Positions 1 through 12,500 of a DNA stretch of 64,000 nt are shown here, piece after piece. How positions within the stretch are numbered: the first letter of the stretch is position 1; the number at the start of each line of letters is the position of its first letter. Both the position numbers and the translations under genes were made by a program. The notes under the pieces are model-generated. The model saw only the letters and a list, made by a program, of their open reading frames with translations, ran no database searches and had not been told where the DNA came from. This DNA is from Dryomyza anilis (Eukaryota > Arthropoda > Insecta > Diptera > Dryomyzidae), in contig OX638131.1 in NCBI GenBank assembly GCA_951804985.1, forward strand, positions 54,123,078 through 54,187,077. Direction: 5' to 3'.

Positions 1-36
1 GCACATTATGTAATCTATAAAGATTACAAAATGTGC
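1..36. repeat. R-to-F junction hairpin, cut by window edge
   Basis: Arms GCACATTATGTAATCT and AGATTACAAAATGTGC flank an ATAA loop, with one mismatched pair. This is the right-hand part of the 44-bp junction hairpin seen complete at 6726-6769. The window therefore opens inside an orientation switch, and an R block presumably lies to its left. Confidence 0.9.
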
Positions 37-400
37 CAACTTTGAGGCCTCTACGACGTGTATTTGCGGAGTTATGAGCATATTAAGTTTGATACGTGAT
101 TTCTCAAGAGCCCTTGCGCCGATTATAATGATTTATATTGTAATTAAAAGAGTAAAAATAGATTACAAAATGTATTTACGGAGTTATGAGCATTTTAAGT
201 TTAAAACGTGATTTCTCAAGAACACATGCGCCGATTATAATGATTTATAATGAAAAAATTAAAAGGGCAAAACTAGATTACAAAATGTGCCAACTTTGAG
301 CATTTTAATTTTGAGACGTGATTTCTCAAGAACCCTTGCGCCGATTATAATGATTTATAATGGAATTAAAAGGCCAAAAATAGATTATTTAAAGGGCAAA
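21..400 (+). repeat. Satellite block, forward
   Basis: About three monomers, including the AAAATGT-ATTTACGG fusion form and the short form. It ends at the F-to-R junction TAGATTATTTAAAGGGCAAA. It corresponds to 6750-7129 in the second higher-order copy. No gene. Confidence 0.9.
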
Positions 401-2317
401 GTTGGCACATTTTGTAATCTATTTTTGCTCTTTTAATTACAATATAAATCATTATAATCGGCGCAAGGGCTCTTGAGAAATCACGTCTCAAACTTAAAAT
501 GCTCCGTAAATAGATGTCGTAGAGGCCTCACAGTTGGCACATTTTGTAATTTATGTTTGCCCTTTTAGTTTACTATAATCGGCGCTTGTGTTCTTGAGAA
601 ATCACGTCTCAAACTTAAAATGCTCACAACTCCGTAAATACGAGTCTAGACGCCTCAAACTTGGCACATTTTGTAATCTATTTTTGCCTTTTTAATTCCA
701 ATATAAATCATTATAGTAGGCGCAAGGGCTCTTGAGAAATAACGTCTCAAATTAAAATGTCATAACTCCGTAAATACACGTCGTAGAGCCCTCACAGTTG
801 GCACATTTTGTAATTCATGTTTGCCCTTTTAGTTTATTATAATCGGCGCAAGGGTTCTTGAGAAATCACGTCTCAAAATTAAAATGCTCAAAGTTGGCAC
901 ATTTTGTAATCTAGTTTTGCCCTTTTAATTTTTTCATTATAAATCATTATAATCGGCGCAAGGGCTCTTGAGAAATCACGTCTCAAATTAAAATGCTCAT
1001 AACTCCGTAAATACACGTCGTAGAGCACTCACAGTTGGCACATTTTGTAATTTATGTTTGCCCTTTTAGTTTATTGTAATCGGCGCATGTGTTCTTGAGA
1101 AATCACGTTTTAAACTTAAAATGCTCATAACTCCGTAAATACATTTTGTAATCTATTTGTGCTCTTTTAATTACAATATAAATCAATATAATCCGCGCAA
1201 GGGCTCTTGTGAAATCACGTCTCAAACTTAAAATGCTCATAACTCTGTAAATACACGTCGTAGAGGCCTCACAGTTGGCACATTTTGTAATTCATGTTTG
1301 CCCTTTTAGTTTATTATAATCGGCGCATGTGTTCTTGGGAAATCTCGTCTCAAACTTAAAATGCTCATAACTCCGTAAATACTAGTCTAGAGGCCTCAAT
1401 GTTGGCACATTTTGTAATCTATTTTTGCCCTTTTAATTCCAATATAAATCATTATAATCGGCGCAAGGGGTTCTTGAGAAATTACGTCTCAAAATTAAAA
1501 TGCTGAAAGTTGGCACATTTTGTAATCTAGTTTTGCCCTTTTAATTTATTCATTATAAATCATTATAATCGGCACATGTGTTCTTGAGAAATCACGTTTT
1601 AAACTTAAAATGCTCATAACTCCATAAATACATTTTGTAATCTATTTTTGCTCTTTTAATTACAATATAAATCAATATAATCGGCGCAAGGGCTCTTGAG
1701 AAATCACGTCTCAAACTTAAAATGCTCATAACTCCGTAAATACACGTCGTAGAGGCCTCACAGTTGGCACATTTTGTAATTCATGTTTGCCCTTTTAGTT
1801 TATTATAATCGGCGCATGAGTTCTTGAATACACGTCGTAGAGGCCTCACAGTTGGCACATTTTGTAATTCATGTTTGCCCTTTTAGTTTATTATAATCGG
1901 CGCATGAGTTCTTGAGAAATCACGTCTCAAACTTAAAATGCTCATAACTCCGTAAATACGAGTCTAGAGACCTCAAAGTTGGCACATTCTGTAATCTATT
2001 TTTGCCCTTTTAATTCCAATATAAATCATTATAATCGGCACAAAGGGGTTCTTGAGAAATAACGTCACAAACTATCAAATACTCATAACTCCGTAAATAC
2101 ACGTCGTAGAGGCTTCAAAGTTGGCACATGTTGTAATCTATTTTTGCTCTTTTAATTACAATATAAATCATTATAATCGGCGCAAGGGCTCTTGAGAAAT
2201 CACGTCTCAAACTTAAAATGCTCATAACTCCGTAAATACGAGTCTAGAGACCTCAAAGTTGGCACATTCTGTAATCTATTTTTGCCCTTTTAATTCCAAT
2301 ATAAATCATTATAATCG
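401..2317 (-). repeat. Satellite block, reverse, with 88-bp tandem duplication
   Basis: Reverse-orientation monomers run from GTTGGCACATT at 401 to the palindrome at 2318. At 1741-1828 and 1829-1916 an 88-bp piece is repeated in tandem. The paralogous block 7130-8953 has this piece once, so the duplication arose after the two higher-order copies separated. No gene. Confidence 0.9.
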
Positions 2318-2347
2318 AACTTAATATGCTCATGAGCATTTTAAGTT
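2318..2347. repeat. R-to-F junction palindrome centred on ATGCTCATGAGCAT
   Basis: A 14-bp perfect palindrome, ATGCTCATGAGCAT, sits in a 30-bp imperfect palindrome running from AACTTAATATG to GCATTTTAAGTT. It joins a reverse block to a forward block. The same junction recurs at 8954-8983. Confidence 0.9.
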
Positions 2348-2786
2348 TGAGACGTGATTTCTCAAGAACACATGCGCCGATTATAATAAACTAAAAGGGC
2401 AAACATGAATTACAAAATGTGCCAACTGTGAGGCCTCTACGACGTGTATTTACGGAGTTATGAGCATTTTAAGTTTGAGACGTGATTTCTCAAGAGCCCT
2501 TGCGCCGATTATATTGATTTATATTGTAATTAAAAGAGTAAAAATAGATTACAAAATGTATTTACGGAGTTATGAGCATTTTAAGTTTAAAACGTGATTT
2601 CTCAAGAACACATGCGCCGATTATAATGATTTATAATGAAAAAATTAAAAGGGCAAAACTAGATTACAAAATGTGCCAACTTTGAGCATTTTAATTTTGA
2701 GACGTGATTTCTCAAGAACCCTTGCGCCGATTATAATGATTTATAATGGAATTAAAAGGCCAAAAATAGATTATTTAAAGGGCAAA
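2348..2786 (+). repeat. Satellite block, forward
   Basis: Three to four monomers (long form, AAAATGT-ATTTACGG fusion, short form), ending at TAGATTATTTAAAGGGCAAA. Paralogous to 8984-9422. No gene. Confidence 0.9.
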
Positions 2787-2874
2787 ATTGGCACATTTTG
2801 TAATCTATTTTTGCTCTTTTAATTACAATATAAATCATTATAATCGGCGCAAGGGCTCTTGAGAAATCACGTCT
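2787..2874 (-). repeat. Small inverted satellite fragment (88 bp)
   Basis: Less than one monomer in reverse orientation. It begins ATTGGCACATTTTG and ends CACGTCT, abutting forward AATTAAAAGAGC. Both ends are identical in the paralogous fragment 9423-9510, so this small inversion predates the higher-order duplication. Confidence 0.9.
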
Positions 2875-5800
2875 AATTAAAAGAGCAAAAATAGATTACA
2901 ACATGTGCCAACTTTGAAGCCTCTACGACGTGTATTTACGGAGTTATGAGTATTTGATAGTTTGTGACGTGATTTCTCAAGAACCCCTTGCGCCGATTAT
3001 AATGATTTATATTGGAATTAAAAGGGCAAAAATAGATTACAGAATGTGCCAACTTTGAGGCCTTTAGACTCGTATTTACGGAGTTATGAGCATTTTAAGT
3101 TTGAGACGTGATTTCTCAATAACACATGCGCCGATTATAATAAACTAAAAGGGCAAACATAAATTACAAAATGTGCCAACTGTGAGGCCTCTACGACGTG
3201 TATTTACGGAGTTATGAGCATTTTAATTTTGAGACGTGATTTCTCAAGAGCCCTTGCGCCGATTATATTGATTTATATTGTAATTAAAAGAGCAAAAATA
3301 GATTACAAAATGTATTTACGGAGTTATGAGCATTTTAAGTTTAAAACGTGATTTCTCAAGAACACATGCGCCGATTATAATGATTTATAATGAAAAAATT
3401 AAAAGGGCAAAACTAGATTACAAAATGTGCCAACTTTGAGCATTTTAATTTTGAGACGTGATTTCTCAAGAACCCCTTGCGCCGATTATAATGATTTATA
3501 TTGGAATTAAAAGGGCAAAAATAGATTACAAAATGTGCAAACATTGAGGCCTCTAGACTAGTATTTACGGATTTATGAGCATTTTAAGTTTGAGACGTGA
3601 TTTCTCAAGAACACATGCGCCGATTATAATAAACTAAAAGGGCAAACATGAATTACAAAATGTGCCAACTGTGAGGCCTCTACGACGTGTATTTACGGAG
3701 TTATGAGCATTTTAAGTTTGAGACGTGATTTCACAAGAGCCCTTGCGCGGATTATATTGATTATATTGTAAGAGCACAAATAGATTACAAAATGTATTTA
3801 CGGAGTTATGAGCATTTTAAGTTTAAAACGTGATTTCTCAAGAACACATGCGCCGATTATAATAAACTAAAAGGGCAAACATAAATTACAAAATGTGCCA
3901 ACTGTAAGGGCTCTACGACGTGTATTTACGGAGTTATGACATTTTAATTTGAGACGTGATTTCTCAAGAGCCCTTGCGCCGATTATAATGATTTATAATG
4001 AACAAATTAAAAGGGCAAAACTAGATTACAAAATGTGCCAACTTTGAGCATTTTAATTTTGAGACGTGATTTCTCAAGAACCCTTGCGCCGATTATAATG
4101 ATTTATAATGGAATTAAAAGAGCAAAAATAGATTACAAAATGTGCCAACTTTGAGCATTTTAATTTTGAGACGTGATTTCTCAAGAGCCCTTACGCCGAT
4201 TATAATGATTTCTTATGGAATTAAAAGGGCAAAAATAGATTACAAAATGTGCCAACATTAAGGCCTCTAGACTCGTATTTACGGAGTTATGAGCATTTTA
4301 AGTTTGAGACGTGATTTCTCAAGAGCACTTGTGCCGATTATAATGATTTATATTATAATTAAAAGGGCAAAAATAGAATACAAAATGTGCCAACTTTGTG
4401 GCCTCTACGATGTGTATTTACGGAGTATTTACGCGTATTTACGGAGTTATGAGCATTTTAAGTTTGAGACGTGTTATCTCAAGAACCCTTGCCCCGACTA
4501 TAAAGATGTATTTATATTGGTATTAAAAGGGCAAAAATACATTACAAAATGTGACAACTTTGAGGCCTCTACGACGCGTATTTACGGAGTTATGATCATT
4601 TTAATTTTGAGACGTGATTTCTCACGAACCCTTGCTCCGACTATAATGATTTATATTGGAAACCCCTTGCGCCAAAAATAGATTACAAAATGTGCCAACT
4701 TTGAGCATTTTAATTTTTAGACGTGATTTTTCAAGAACCCCTTGCGCCGATTATAATGATTTATATTGTACTTAAAAGAGCAAAAATAGATTACAAAATG
4801 TGCCAACTTTGAGCATTCTAAGTTTGATACGTGATTTCTCAAGAGCCCTTGCGCCGATTATAATGATTTACATTGTAATTAAAAGAGCAAAAATAGATTA
4901 CAACATTTGACAACTTTGAAGCCTCTACGACGTGTATTTACGGAGTTATGAGTATTTGATAGTTTGTGACGTGATTTCTCAAGAACCCCTTGCGCCAATT
5001 ATAATGAATTAAAAGGGCAAAAATAGATTACAAAATGTGCCAACTTTGAGGCCTCTACGACGTGTGTTTACGGAGTATTTAAACGCATTTACGGATTTAT
5101 GAGCATATTAAGTTTGAGACGTGATTTCCCTAAATCCCTTGCGCCGACTATAATGATTTATATTGGAATTAAAAGAGCAAAAATATATTACAAAATGTGC
5201 CAACTTTGAGCATTTTAAGTTTGAGACGTGATTTCTCAAGAGCCCTTACGCCGATTATAATGATTTCTTATGGAATTAAAAGGGCAAAAATAGATTACAA
5301 AATGTGCCAACTTTGAGGCCTCGACGACGTGTATTTACGGAGTTATGAGCATTTTAAGTTTGAGACGTGATTTCTCAAGAGCCCTTGCGCCGATTATAAT
5401 GATTTATATTGTAATTAAAAGAGCAAAAATAGATTACAACATGTGCCAACTTTGAAGCCTCTACGACGTGTATTTACGGAGTTATGAGTATTTGATAGTT
5501 TGTGACGTGATTTCTCAAGAACCCCTTGTGCCGATTATAATGATTTATATTGGAATTAAAAGGGCAAAAATAGATTACAGAATGTGCCAACTTTGAGGTC
5601 TCTAGACTCGTATTTACGGAGTTATGAGCATTTTAAGTTTGAGACGTGATTTCTCAAGAACTCATGCGCCGATTATAATAAACTAAAAGGGCAAACATGA
5701 ATTACAAAATGTGCCAACTGTGAGGCCTCTACGACGTCTATTTACGGAGTTATTTATATTGTAATTAAAAGAGCAAAAAGAGATTACAAAATGTGCCAAC

Positions 5801-5997
5801 TTTAAGCATTTTAATTTTGAGACGTGATTTCTCAAGAGCCCTTGCGACGATTATAATGATTATTAATGGAATTAAAAGGGCAAACATAGATTACAAATTG
5901 TGCGAAATCTGCGGCCTCTAGACTCGTATTTACGGAGTTATGAGCATTTTAAGTTTGCTCCGAATATATTGATTTATAATGTTATTTAAAGGGCAAA
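2875..5997 (+). repeat. Satellite block, forward
   Basis: About 25 mixed-form monomers. The 130-codon reading frame at 4289-4681 is repeated with identical translation at 10940-11332 and partly at 38924 and 44846. It is monomer sequence read in one frame, without a recognisable domain. Homology to the second higher-order copy continues to about 5520. The block ends at GTTATTTAAAGGGCAAA. No gene. Confidence 0.88.
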
Positions 5998-6745
5998 GTT
6001 GGCACATTTTGTAATCTATTTTTGCTCTTTTAATTACAATATAAATAACTCCGTAAATAGACGTCGTAGAGGCCTCAGAGTTGGCACATTTTGTAATTTA
6101 TGTTTTCCCTTTTCGTTTATTATAATCGGCGCTTGTGTTCTTGAGAAATCACGTCTCAAACTTAAAATGCTCACAACTCCGTAAAAACGAGTCTAGACGC
6201 CTCAAACTTGGCACATTTTGTAATCTATTTTTGCCTTTTTAATTCCAATATAAATCATTATAGTAGGCGCAAGGGTTCTTGAGAAATCACGTCTCAAACT
6301 TAATATGCTCATAACTCCGTAAATACGCGTAAATACTCCGTAAATACACGTCGTAGAGGCCTCAAAGTTGGCACATTATGTAATCTATAAAGATAAAATG
6401 CTCATAACTCCGTAAATAGACTTCGTAGAGGCCTCACAGTTGGCACATTCTGTAATTTATGTTTGCCCTTTTAGTTTATTATAATCGGCACTTGTGTTCT
6501 TGAGAAATCACGTCTCAAACTTAAAATGCTCACAACTCCGTAAATACGAGTCTAGACGCCTCAAATTTGGCACATTTTGTAATCTATTTTTGCCTTTTTA
6601 ATTCCAATATAAATCATTATAGTAGGCGCAAAGGTTCTTGAGAAATCACGTCTCAAATTTAATATGCTCAGAACTCCGTAAATACGCGTAAATACTCCGT
6701 AACTACACGTCGCAGAGGCCTCAAAGTTGGCACATTGTGTAATCT
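5998..6745 (-). repeat. Satellite block, reverse, internally duplicated
   Basis: Two sub-copies of a roughly 360-bp reverse unit (GGCGCTTGTGTTCTTG or its variant at about 6129 and 6487) are joined at 6390-6410 by ATCTATAAAGATAAAATGC, a truncated form of the hairpin junction. A close relative with the same internal joint is 34118-34784. The 61-codon frame at 5999-6184 is satellite. Confidence 0.87.
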
Positions 6746-6769
6746 ATAAAGATTACAAAATGTGCCAAC
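6726..6769. repeat. R-to-F junction hairpin
   Basis: Left arm GTTGGCACATTGTGTAATCT, loop ATAA, right arm AGATTACAAAATGTGCCAAC, with one mismatched pair. It marks the start of the second higher-order copy (6730 corresponds to position 1). Confidence 0.93.
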
Positions 6770-7129
6770 TTTGAGGCCTCTACGACGTGTATTTACGGAG
6801 TTATGAGCATATTAAGTTTGATACGTGATTTCTCAAGAGCCCTTGCGCCGATTATAATGATTTATATTGTAATTAAAAGAGTAAAAATAGATTACAAAAT
6901 GTATTTACGGAGTTATGAGCATTTTAAGTTTAAAACGTGATTTCTCAAGAACACATGCGCCGATTATAATGATTTATAATGAAAAAATTAAAAGGGCAAA
7001 ACTAGATTACAAAATGTGCCAACTTTGAGCATTTTAATTTTGAGACGTGATTTCTCAAGAACCCTTGCGCCGATTATAATGATTTATAATGGAATTAAAA
7101 GGCCAAAAATAGATTATTTAAAGGGCAAA
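6770..7129 (+). repeat. Satellite block, forward
   Basis: Three monomers corresponding to 41-400, ending at the F-to-R junction TAGATTATTTAAAGGGCAAA. No gene. Confidence 0.9.
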
Positions 7130-8953
7130 GTTGGCACATTTTGTAATCTATTTTTGCTCTTTTAATTACAATATAAATCATTATAATCGGCGCAAGGGCT
7201 CTTGAGAAATCACGTCTCAAACTTAAAATGCTCCGTAAATAGACGTCGTAGAGGCCAGTTGGCACATTTTGTAATTTATGTTTGCCCTTTTAGTTTACTA
7301 TAATCGGCGCTTGTGTTCTTGAGAAATCACGTCTCAAACTTAAAATGCTCACAACTCCGTAAATACGAGTCTAGACGCCTCAAACTTGGCACATTTTGTA
7401 ATCTATTTTTGCCTTTTTAATTCCAATATAAATCATTATAGTAGCCGCAAGGGCTCTTGAGAAATCACGTCTCAAATTAAAATGTCATAACTCCGTAAAT
7501 ACACGTCGTAGAGCCCTCACAGTTGGCACATTTTGTAATTCATGTTTGCCCTTTTAGTTTATTATAATCGGTGCAAGGGTTCTTGAGAAATCACGTCTCA
7601 AAATTAAAATGCTCAAAGTTGGCACATTTTGTAATCTAGTTTTGCCCTTTTAATTTTTTCATTATAAATCATTATAATCGGCGCAAGGGCTCTTGAGAAA
7701 TCACGTCTCAAATTAAAATGCTAATAACTCCGTAAATACACGTCGTAGAGCACTCACAGTTGGCACATTTTGTAATTTATGTTTGCCCTTTTAGTTTATT
7801 GTAATCGGCGCATGTGTTCTTGAGAAATCACGTTTTAAACTTAAAATGCTCATAACTCCGTAAATACATTTTGTAATCTATTTGTGCTCTTTTAATTACA
7901 ATATAAATCAATATAATCCGCGCAAGGGCTCTTGTGAAATCATGTCTCAAACTTAAAATGCTCATAACTCTGTAAATACACGTCGTAGAGGCCTCACAGT
8001 TGGCACATTTTGTAATTCATGTTTGCCCTTTTAGTTTATTATAATCGGCGCATGTGTTCTTGAGAAATCACGTCTCAAACTTAAAATGCTCATAACTCCG
8101 TAAATACTAGTCTAGAGGCCTCAATGTTGGCACATTTTGTAATCTATTTTTGCCCTTTTAATTCCAATATAAATCATTATAATCGGCGCAAGGGGTTCTT
8201 GAGAAATTACGTCTCAAAATTAAAATGCTCAAAGTTGGCACATTTTGTAATCTAGTTTTGCCCTTTTAATTTTTTCATTATAAATCATTATAATCGGCAC
8301 ATGTGTTCTTGAGAAATCACGTTTTAAACTTAAAATGCTCATAACTCCATAAATACATTTTGTAATCTATTTTTGCTCTTTTAATTACAATATAAATCAA
8401 TATAATCGGCGCAAGGGCTCTTAAGAAATCACGTCTCAAACTTAAAATGCTCATAACTCCGTAAATACACGTCGTAGAGGCCTCACAGTTGGCACATTTT
8501 GTAATTCATGTTTGCCCTTTTAGTTTATTATAATCGGCGCATGAGTTCTTGAGAAATCACGTCTCAAACTTAAAATGCTCATAACTCCGTAAATACGAGT
8601 CTAGAGACCTCAAAGTTGGCACATTCTGTAATCTATTTTTGCCCTTTTAATTCCAATATAAATCATTATAATCGGCACAAGGGGTTCTTGAGAAATCACG
8701 TCACAAACTATCAAATACTCATAACTCCGTAAATACACGTGGTAGAGGCTTCAAAGTTGGCACATGTTGTAATCTATTTTTGCTCTTTTAATTACAATAT
8801 AAATCATTATAATCGGCGCAAGGGCTCTTGAGAAATCACGTCTCAAACTTAAAATGCTCATAACTCCGTAAATACGAGTCTAGAGACCTCAAAGTTGGCA
8901 CATTCTGTAATCTATTTTTGCCCTTTTAATTCCAATATAAATCATTATAATCG
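7130..8953 (-). repeat. Satellite block, reverse
   Basis: Reverse monomers paralogous to 401-2317 but without its 88-bp tandem duplication, so this is the simpler and probably ancestral arrangement. No gene. Confidence 0.9.
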
Positions 8954-8983
8954 AACTTAATATGCTCATGAGCATTTTAAGTT
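8954..8983. repeat. R-to-F junction palindrome centred on ATGCTCATGAGCAT
   Basis: Same 30-bp imperfect palindrome as at 2318-2347, joining reverse block 7130-8953 to forward block 8984-9422. Confidence 0.9.
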
Positions 8984-9422
8984 TGAGACGTGATTTCTCA
9001 AGAACACATGCGCCGATTATAATAAACTAAAAGGGCAAACATGAATTACAAAATATGCCAACTGTGAGGCCTCTACGACGTGTATTTACGGAGTTATGAG
9101 CATTTTAAGTTTGAGACGTGATTTCTCAAGAGCCCTTGCGCCGATTATATTGATTTATATTGTAATTAAAAGAGTAAAAATAGATTACAAAATGTATTTA
9201 CGGAGTTATGAGCATTTTAAGTTTAAAACGTGATTTCTCAAGAACACATGCGCCGATTATAATGATTTATAATGAAAAAATTAAAAGGGCAAAACTAGAT
9301 TACAAAATGTGCCAACTTTGAGCATTTTAATTTTGAGACGTGATTTCTCAAGAACCCTTGCGCCGATTATAATGATTTATAATGGAATTAAAAGGCCAAA
9401 AATAGATTATTTAAAGGGCAAA
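8984..9422 (+). repeat. Satellite block, forward
   Basis: Paralogue of 2348-2786, ending at the same TTATTTAAAGGGCAAA junction. No gene. Confidence 0.9.
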
Positions 9423-9510
9423 ATTGGCACATTTTGTAATCTATTTTTGCTCTTTTAATTACAATATAAATCATTATAATCGGCGCAAGGGCTCTTGAGA
9501 AATCACGTCT
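9423..9510 (-). repeat. Small inverted satellite fragment (88 bp)
   Basis: Paralogue of 2787-2874 with identical breakpoints (ATTGGCAC on the left, CACGTCT then AATTAAAAG on the right). Confidence 0.9.
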
Positions 9511-12240
9511 AATTAAAAGAGCAAAAATAGATTACAACATGTGCCAACTTTGAAGCCTCTACGACGTGTATTTACGGAGTTATGAGTATTTGATAGTTTG
9601 TGACGTGATTTCTCAAGAACCCCTTGCGCCGATTATAATGATTTATATTGGAATTAAAAGGGCAAAAATAGATTACAGAATGTGCCAACTTTGAGGCCTT
9701 TAGACTCGTATTTACGGAGTTATGAGCATTTTAAGTTTGAGACGTGATTTCTCAATAACACATGCGCCGATTATAATAAACTAAAAGGGCAAACATAAAT
9801 TACAAAATGTGCCAACTGTGAGGCCTCTACGACGTGTATTTACGGAGTTATGAGCATTTTAATTTTGAGACGTGATTTCTCAAGAGCCCTTGCGCCGATT
9901 ATATTGATTTATATTGTAATTAAAAGAGCAAAAATAGATTACAAAATGTATTTACGGAGTTATGAGCATTTTAAGTTTAAAACGTGATTTCTCAAGAACA
10001 CATGCGCCGATTATAATGATTTATAATGAACAAATTAAAAGGGCAAAACTAGATTACAAAATGTGCCAACTTTGAGCATTTTAATTTTGAGACGTGATTT
10101 CTCAAGAACCCCTTGCGCCGATTATAATGATTTATATTGGAATTAAAAGGGCAAAAATAGATTACAAAATGTGCAAACATTGAGGCCTCTAGACTAGTAT
10201 TTACGGATTTATGAGCATTTTAAGTTTGAGACGTGATTTCTCAAGAACACATGCGCCGATTATAATAAACTAAAAGGGCAAACATGAATTACAAAATGTG
10301 CCAACTGTGAGGCCTCTACGACGTGTATTTACGGAGTTATGAGCATTTTAAGTTTGAGACGTGATTTCACAAGAGCCCTTGCGCGGATTATATTGATTTA
10401 TATTGTATTGATTATATTGTAAGAGCACAAATAGATTACAAAATGTATTTACGGAGTTATGAGCATTTTAAGTTTAAAACGTGATTTCTCAAGAACACAT
10501 GCGCCGATTATAATAAACTAAAAGGGCAAACATAAATTACAAAATGTGCCAACTGTAAGGGCTCTACGACGTGTATTTACGGAGTTATGACATTTTAATT
10601 TGAGACGTGATTTCTCAAGAGCCCTTGCGCCGATCATAATGATTTATAACGAACAAATTAAAAGGGCAAAACTAGATTACAAAATGTGCCAACTTTGAGC
10701 ATTTTAATTTTGAGACGTGATTTCTAAAGAACCCTTGCGCCGATTATAATGATTTATAATGGAATTAAAAGAGCAAAAATAGATTACAAAATGTGCCAAC
10801 TTTGAGCATTTTAATTTTGAGACGTGATTTCTCAAGAGCCCTTACGCCGATTATAATGATTTCTTATGGAATTAAAAGGGCAAAAATAGATTACAAAATG
10901 TGCCAACATTAAGGCCTCTAGACTCGTATTTACGGAGTTATGAGCATTTTAAGTTTGAGACGTGATTTCTCAAGAGCACTTGTGCCGATTATAATGATTT
11001 ATATTATAATTAAAAGGGCAAAAATAGAATACAAAATGTGCCAACTTTGTGGCCTCTACGATGTGTATTTACGGAGTATTTACGCGTATTTACGGAGTTA
11101 TGAGCATTTTAAGTTTGAGACGTGTTATCTCAAGAACCCTTGCCCCGACTATAAAGATGTATTTATATTGGTATTAAAAGGGCAAAAATACATTACAAAA
11201 TGTGACAACTTTGAGGCCTCTACGACGCGTATTTACGGAGTTATGATCATTTTAATTTTGAGACGTGATTTCTCACGAACGCTTGCTCCGACTATAATGA
11301 TTTATATTGGAAACCCCTTGCGCCAAAAATAGATTACAAAATGTGCCAACTTTGAGCATTTTAATTTTTAGACGTGATTTTTCAAGAACCCCTTGCGCCG
11401 ATTATAATGATTTATATTGTACTTAAAAGAGCAAAAATAGATTACAAAATGTGCCAACTTTGAGCATTCTAAGTTTGATACGTGATTTCTCAAGAGCCCT
11501 TGCGCCGATTATAATGATTTACATTGTAATTAAAAGAGCAAAAATAGATTACAACATTTGACAACTTTGAAGCCTCTACGACGTGTATTTACGGAGTTAT
11601 GAGTATTTGATAGTTTGTGACGTGATTTCTCAAGAACCCCTTGCGCCAATTATAATGAATTAAAAGGGCAAAAATAGATTACAAAATGTGCCAACTTTGA
11701 GGCCTCTACGACGTGTGTTTACGGAGTATTTAAACGTATTTACGGATTTATGAGCATATTAAGTTTGAGACGTGATTTCCCTAAATCCCTAGCGCCGACT
11801 ATAATGATTTATATTGGAATTAAAAGAGCAAAAATATATTACAAAATGTGCCAACTTTGAGCATTTTAAGTTTGAGACGTGATTTCTCAAGAGCCCTTAC
11901 GCCGATTATAATGATTTCTTATGGAATTAAAAGGGCAAAAATAGATTACAAAATGTGCCAACTTTGAGGCCTCGACGACGTGTATTTACGGAGTTACGAG
12001 CATTTTAAGTTTGAGACGTGTTATCTCAAGAACCCTGCGCCGATTATAATGATTTATATTGTAATTAAAAGAGCAAAAATAGATTACAACATGTGCCAAC
12101 TTTGAAGCCTCTACGACGTGTATTTACGGAGTTATGAGTATTTGATAGTTTGTGACGTGATTTCTTAAGAACCCCTTGCGCCGATTATAATGATATATAT
12201 TTGAATTAAAAGGGCAAAAATAGATAACATAATGTGCCAA
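9511..12240 (+). repeat. Satellite block, forward
   Basis: About 22 monomers paralogous to 2875-5520. At 10385-10430 a short internal expansion (TTATATTGTATTGATTATAT) is present that is shorter in the first copy. The block ends with ACATAATGTGCCAA fused to TCGGCGCAAGG in reverse orientation, a junction shared with 40090 and 45874. Frame 10940-11332 is satellite. Confidence 0.9.
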
Positions 12241-12491
12241 TCGGCGCAAGGGCTCTTGAGAAATCACGTCTCAAACTTAAAATACTCATAACTCCGTAAA
12301 TAGACGTCGTAGAGGCCTCACAGTTGGCACATTTTGTAATTTATGTTTGCCCTTTTAGTTTATTATAATCGGCGCTTGTGTTCTTGAGAAATCACGTCTC
12401 AAACTTAAAATGCTCACAACTCCGTAAATACGAGTCTAGACGCCTCAAACTTGGCACATTTTGTTATCTATTTTTGCCTTTTTAATTCCAA

Positions 12492-12500
12492 TATAAATCA
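12492..12500 (+). repeat. Left target-site duplication of the SINE (TATAAATCA)
   Basis: TATAAATCA here is repeated at 12828-12836 on the other side of the element. The paralogous empty sites at 40343-40351 and 46126-46134 carry it once, in the same satellite context. Confidence 0.88.

Larger units (their letters stand above)
6730..12180. repeat. Second copy of a ~6.7 kb higher-order repeat (first copy 1-~5520)
   Basis: The order and orientation of blocks in 1-5520 are reproduced: F, R, palindrome, F, 88-bp R fragment, F. Corresponding points are 1 and 6730, 2318 and 8954, 2787 and 9423, 4289 and 10940, giving offsets of 6729, 6636, 6636 and 6651. The first offset change reflects the extra 88-bp duplication at 1829-1916. 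The copies differ by scattered substitutions and small indels. The right end of homology (about 5520 and 12180) is approximate. Confidence 0.9.

Noticed and set aside
2318..2347. Terminal inverted repeats of a DNA transposon or MITE at block edges
   Set aside because: The palindromes are monomer sequence meeting its own complement. I found no target-site duplication and no non-satellite interior.
4289..4681. 130-codon ORF MSILSLRRDFSRALV and its many relatives as a repeated protein-coding gene family
   Set aside because: Recurs only because the satellite recurs, spans several monomers, changes frame with monomer length, and shows no domain, upstream context or splice signals. The same monomers give similar-looking frames on the other strand.
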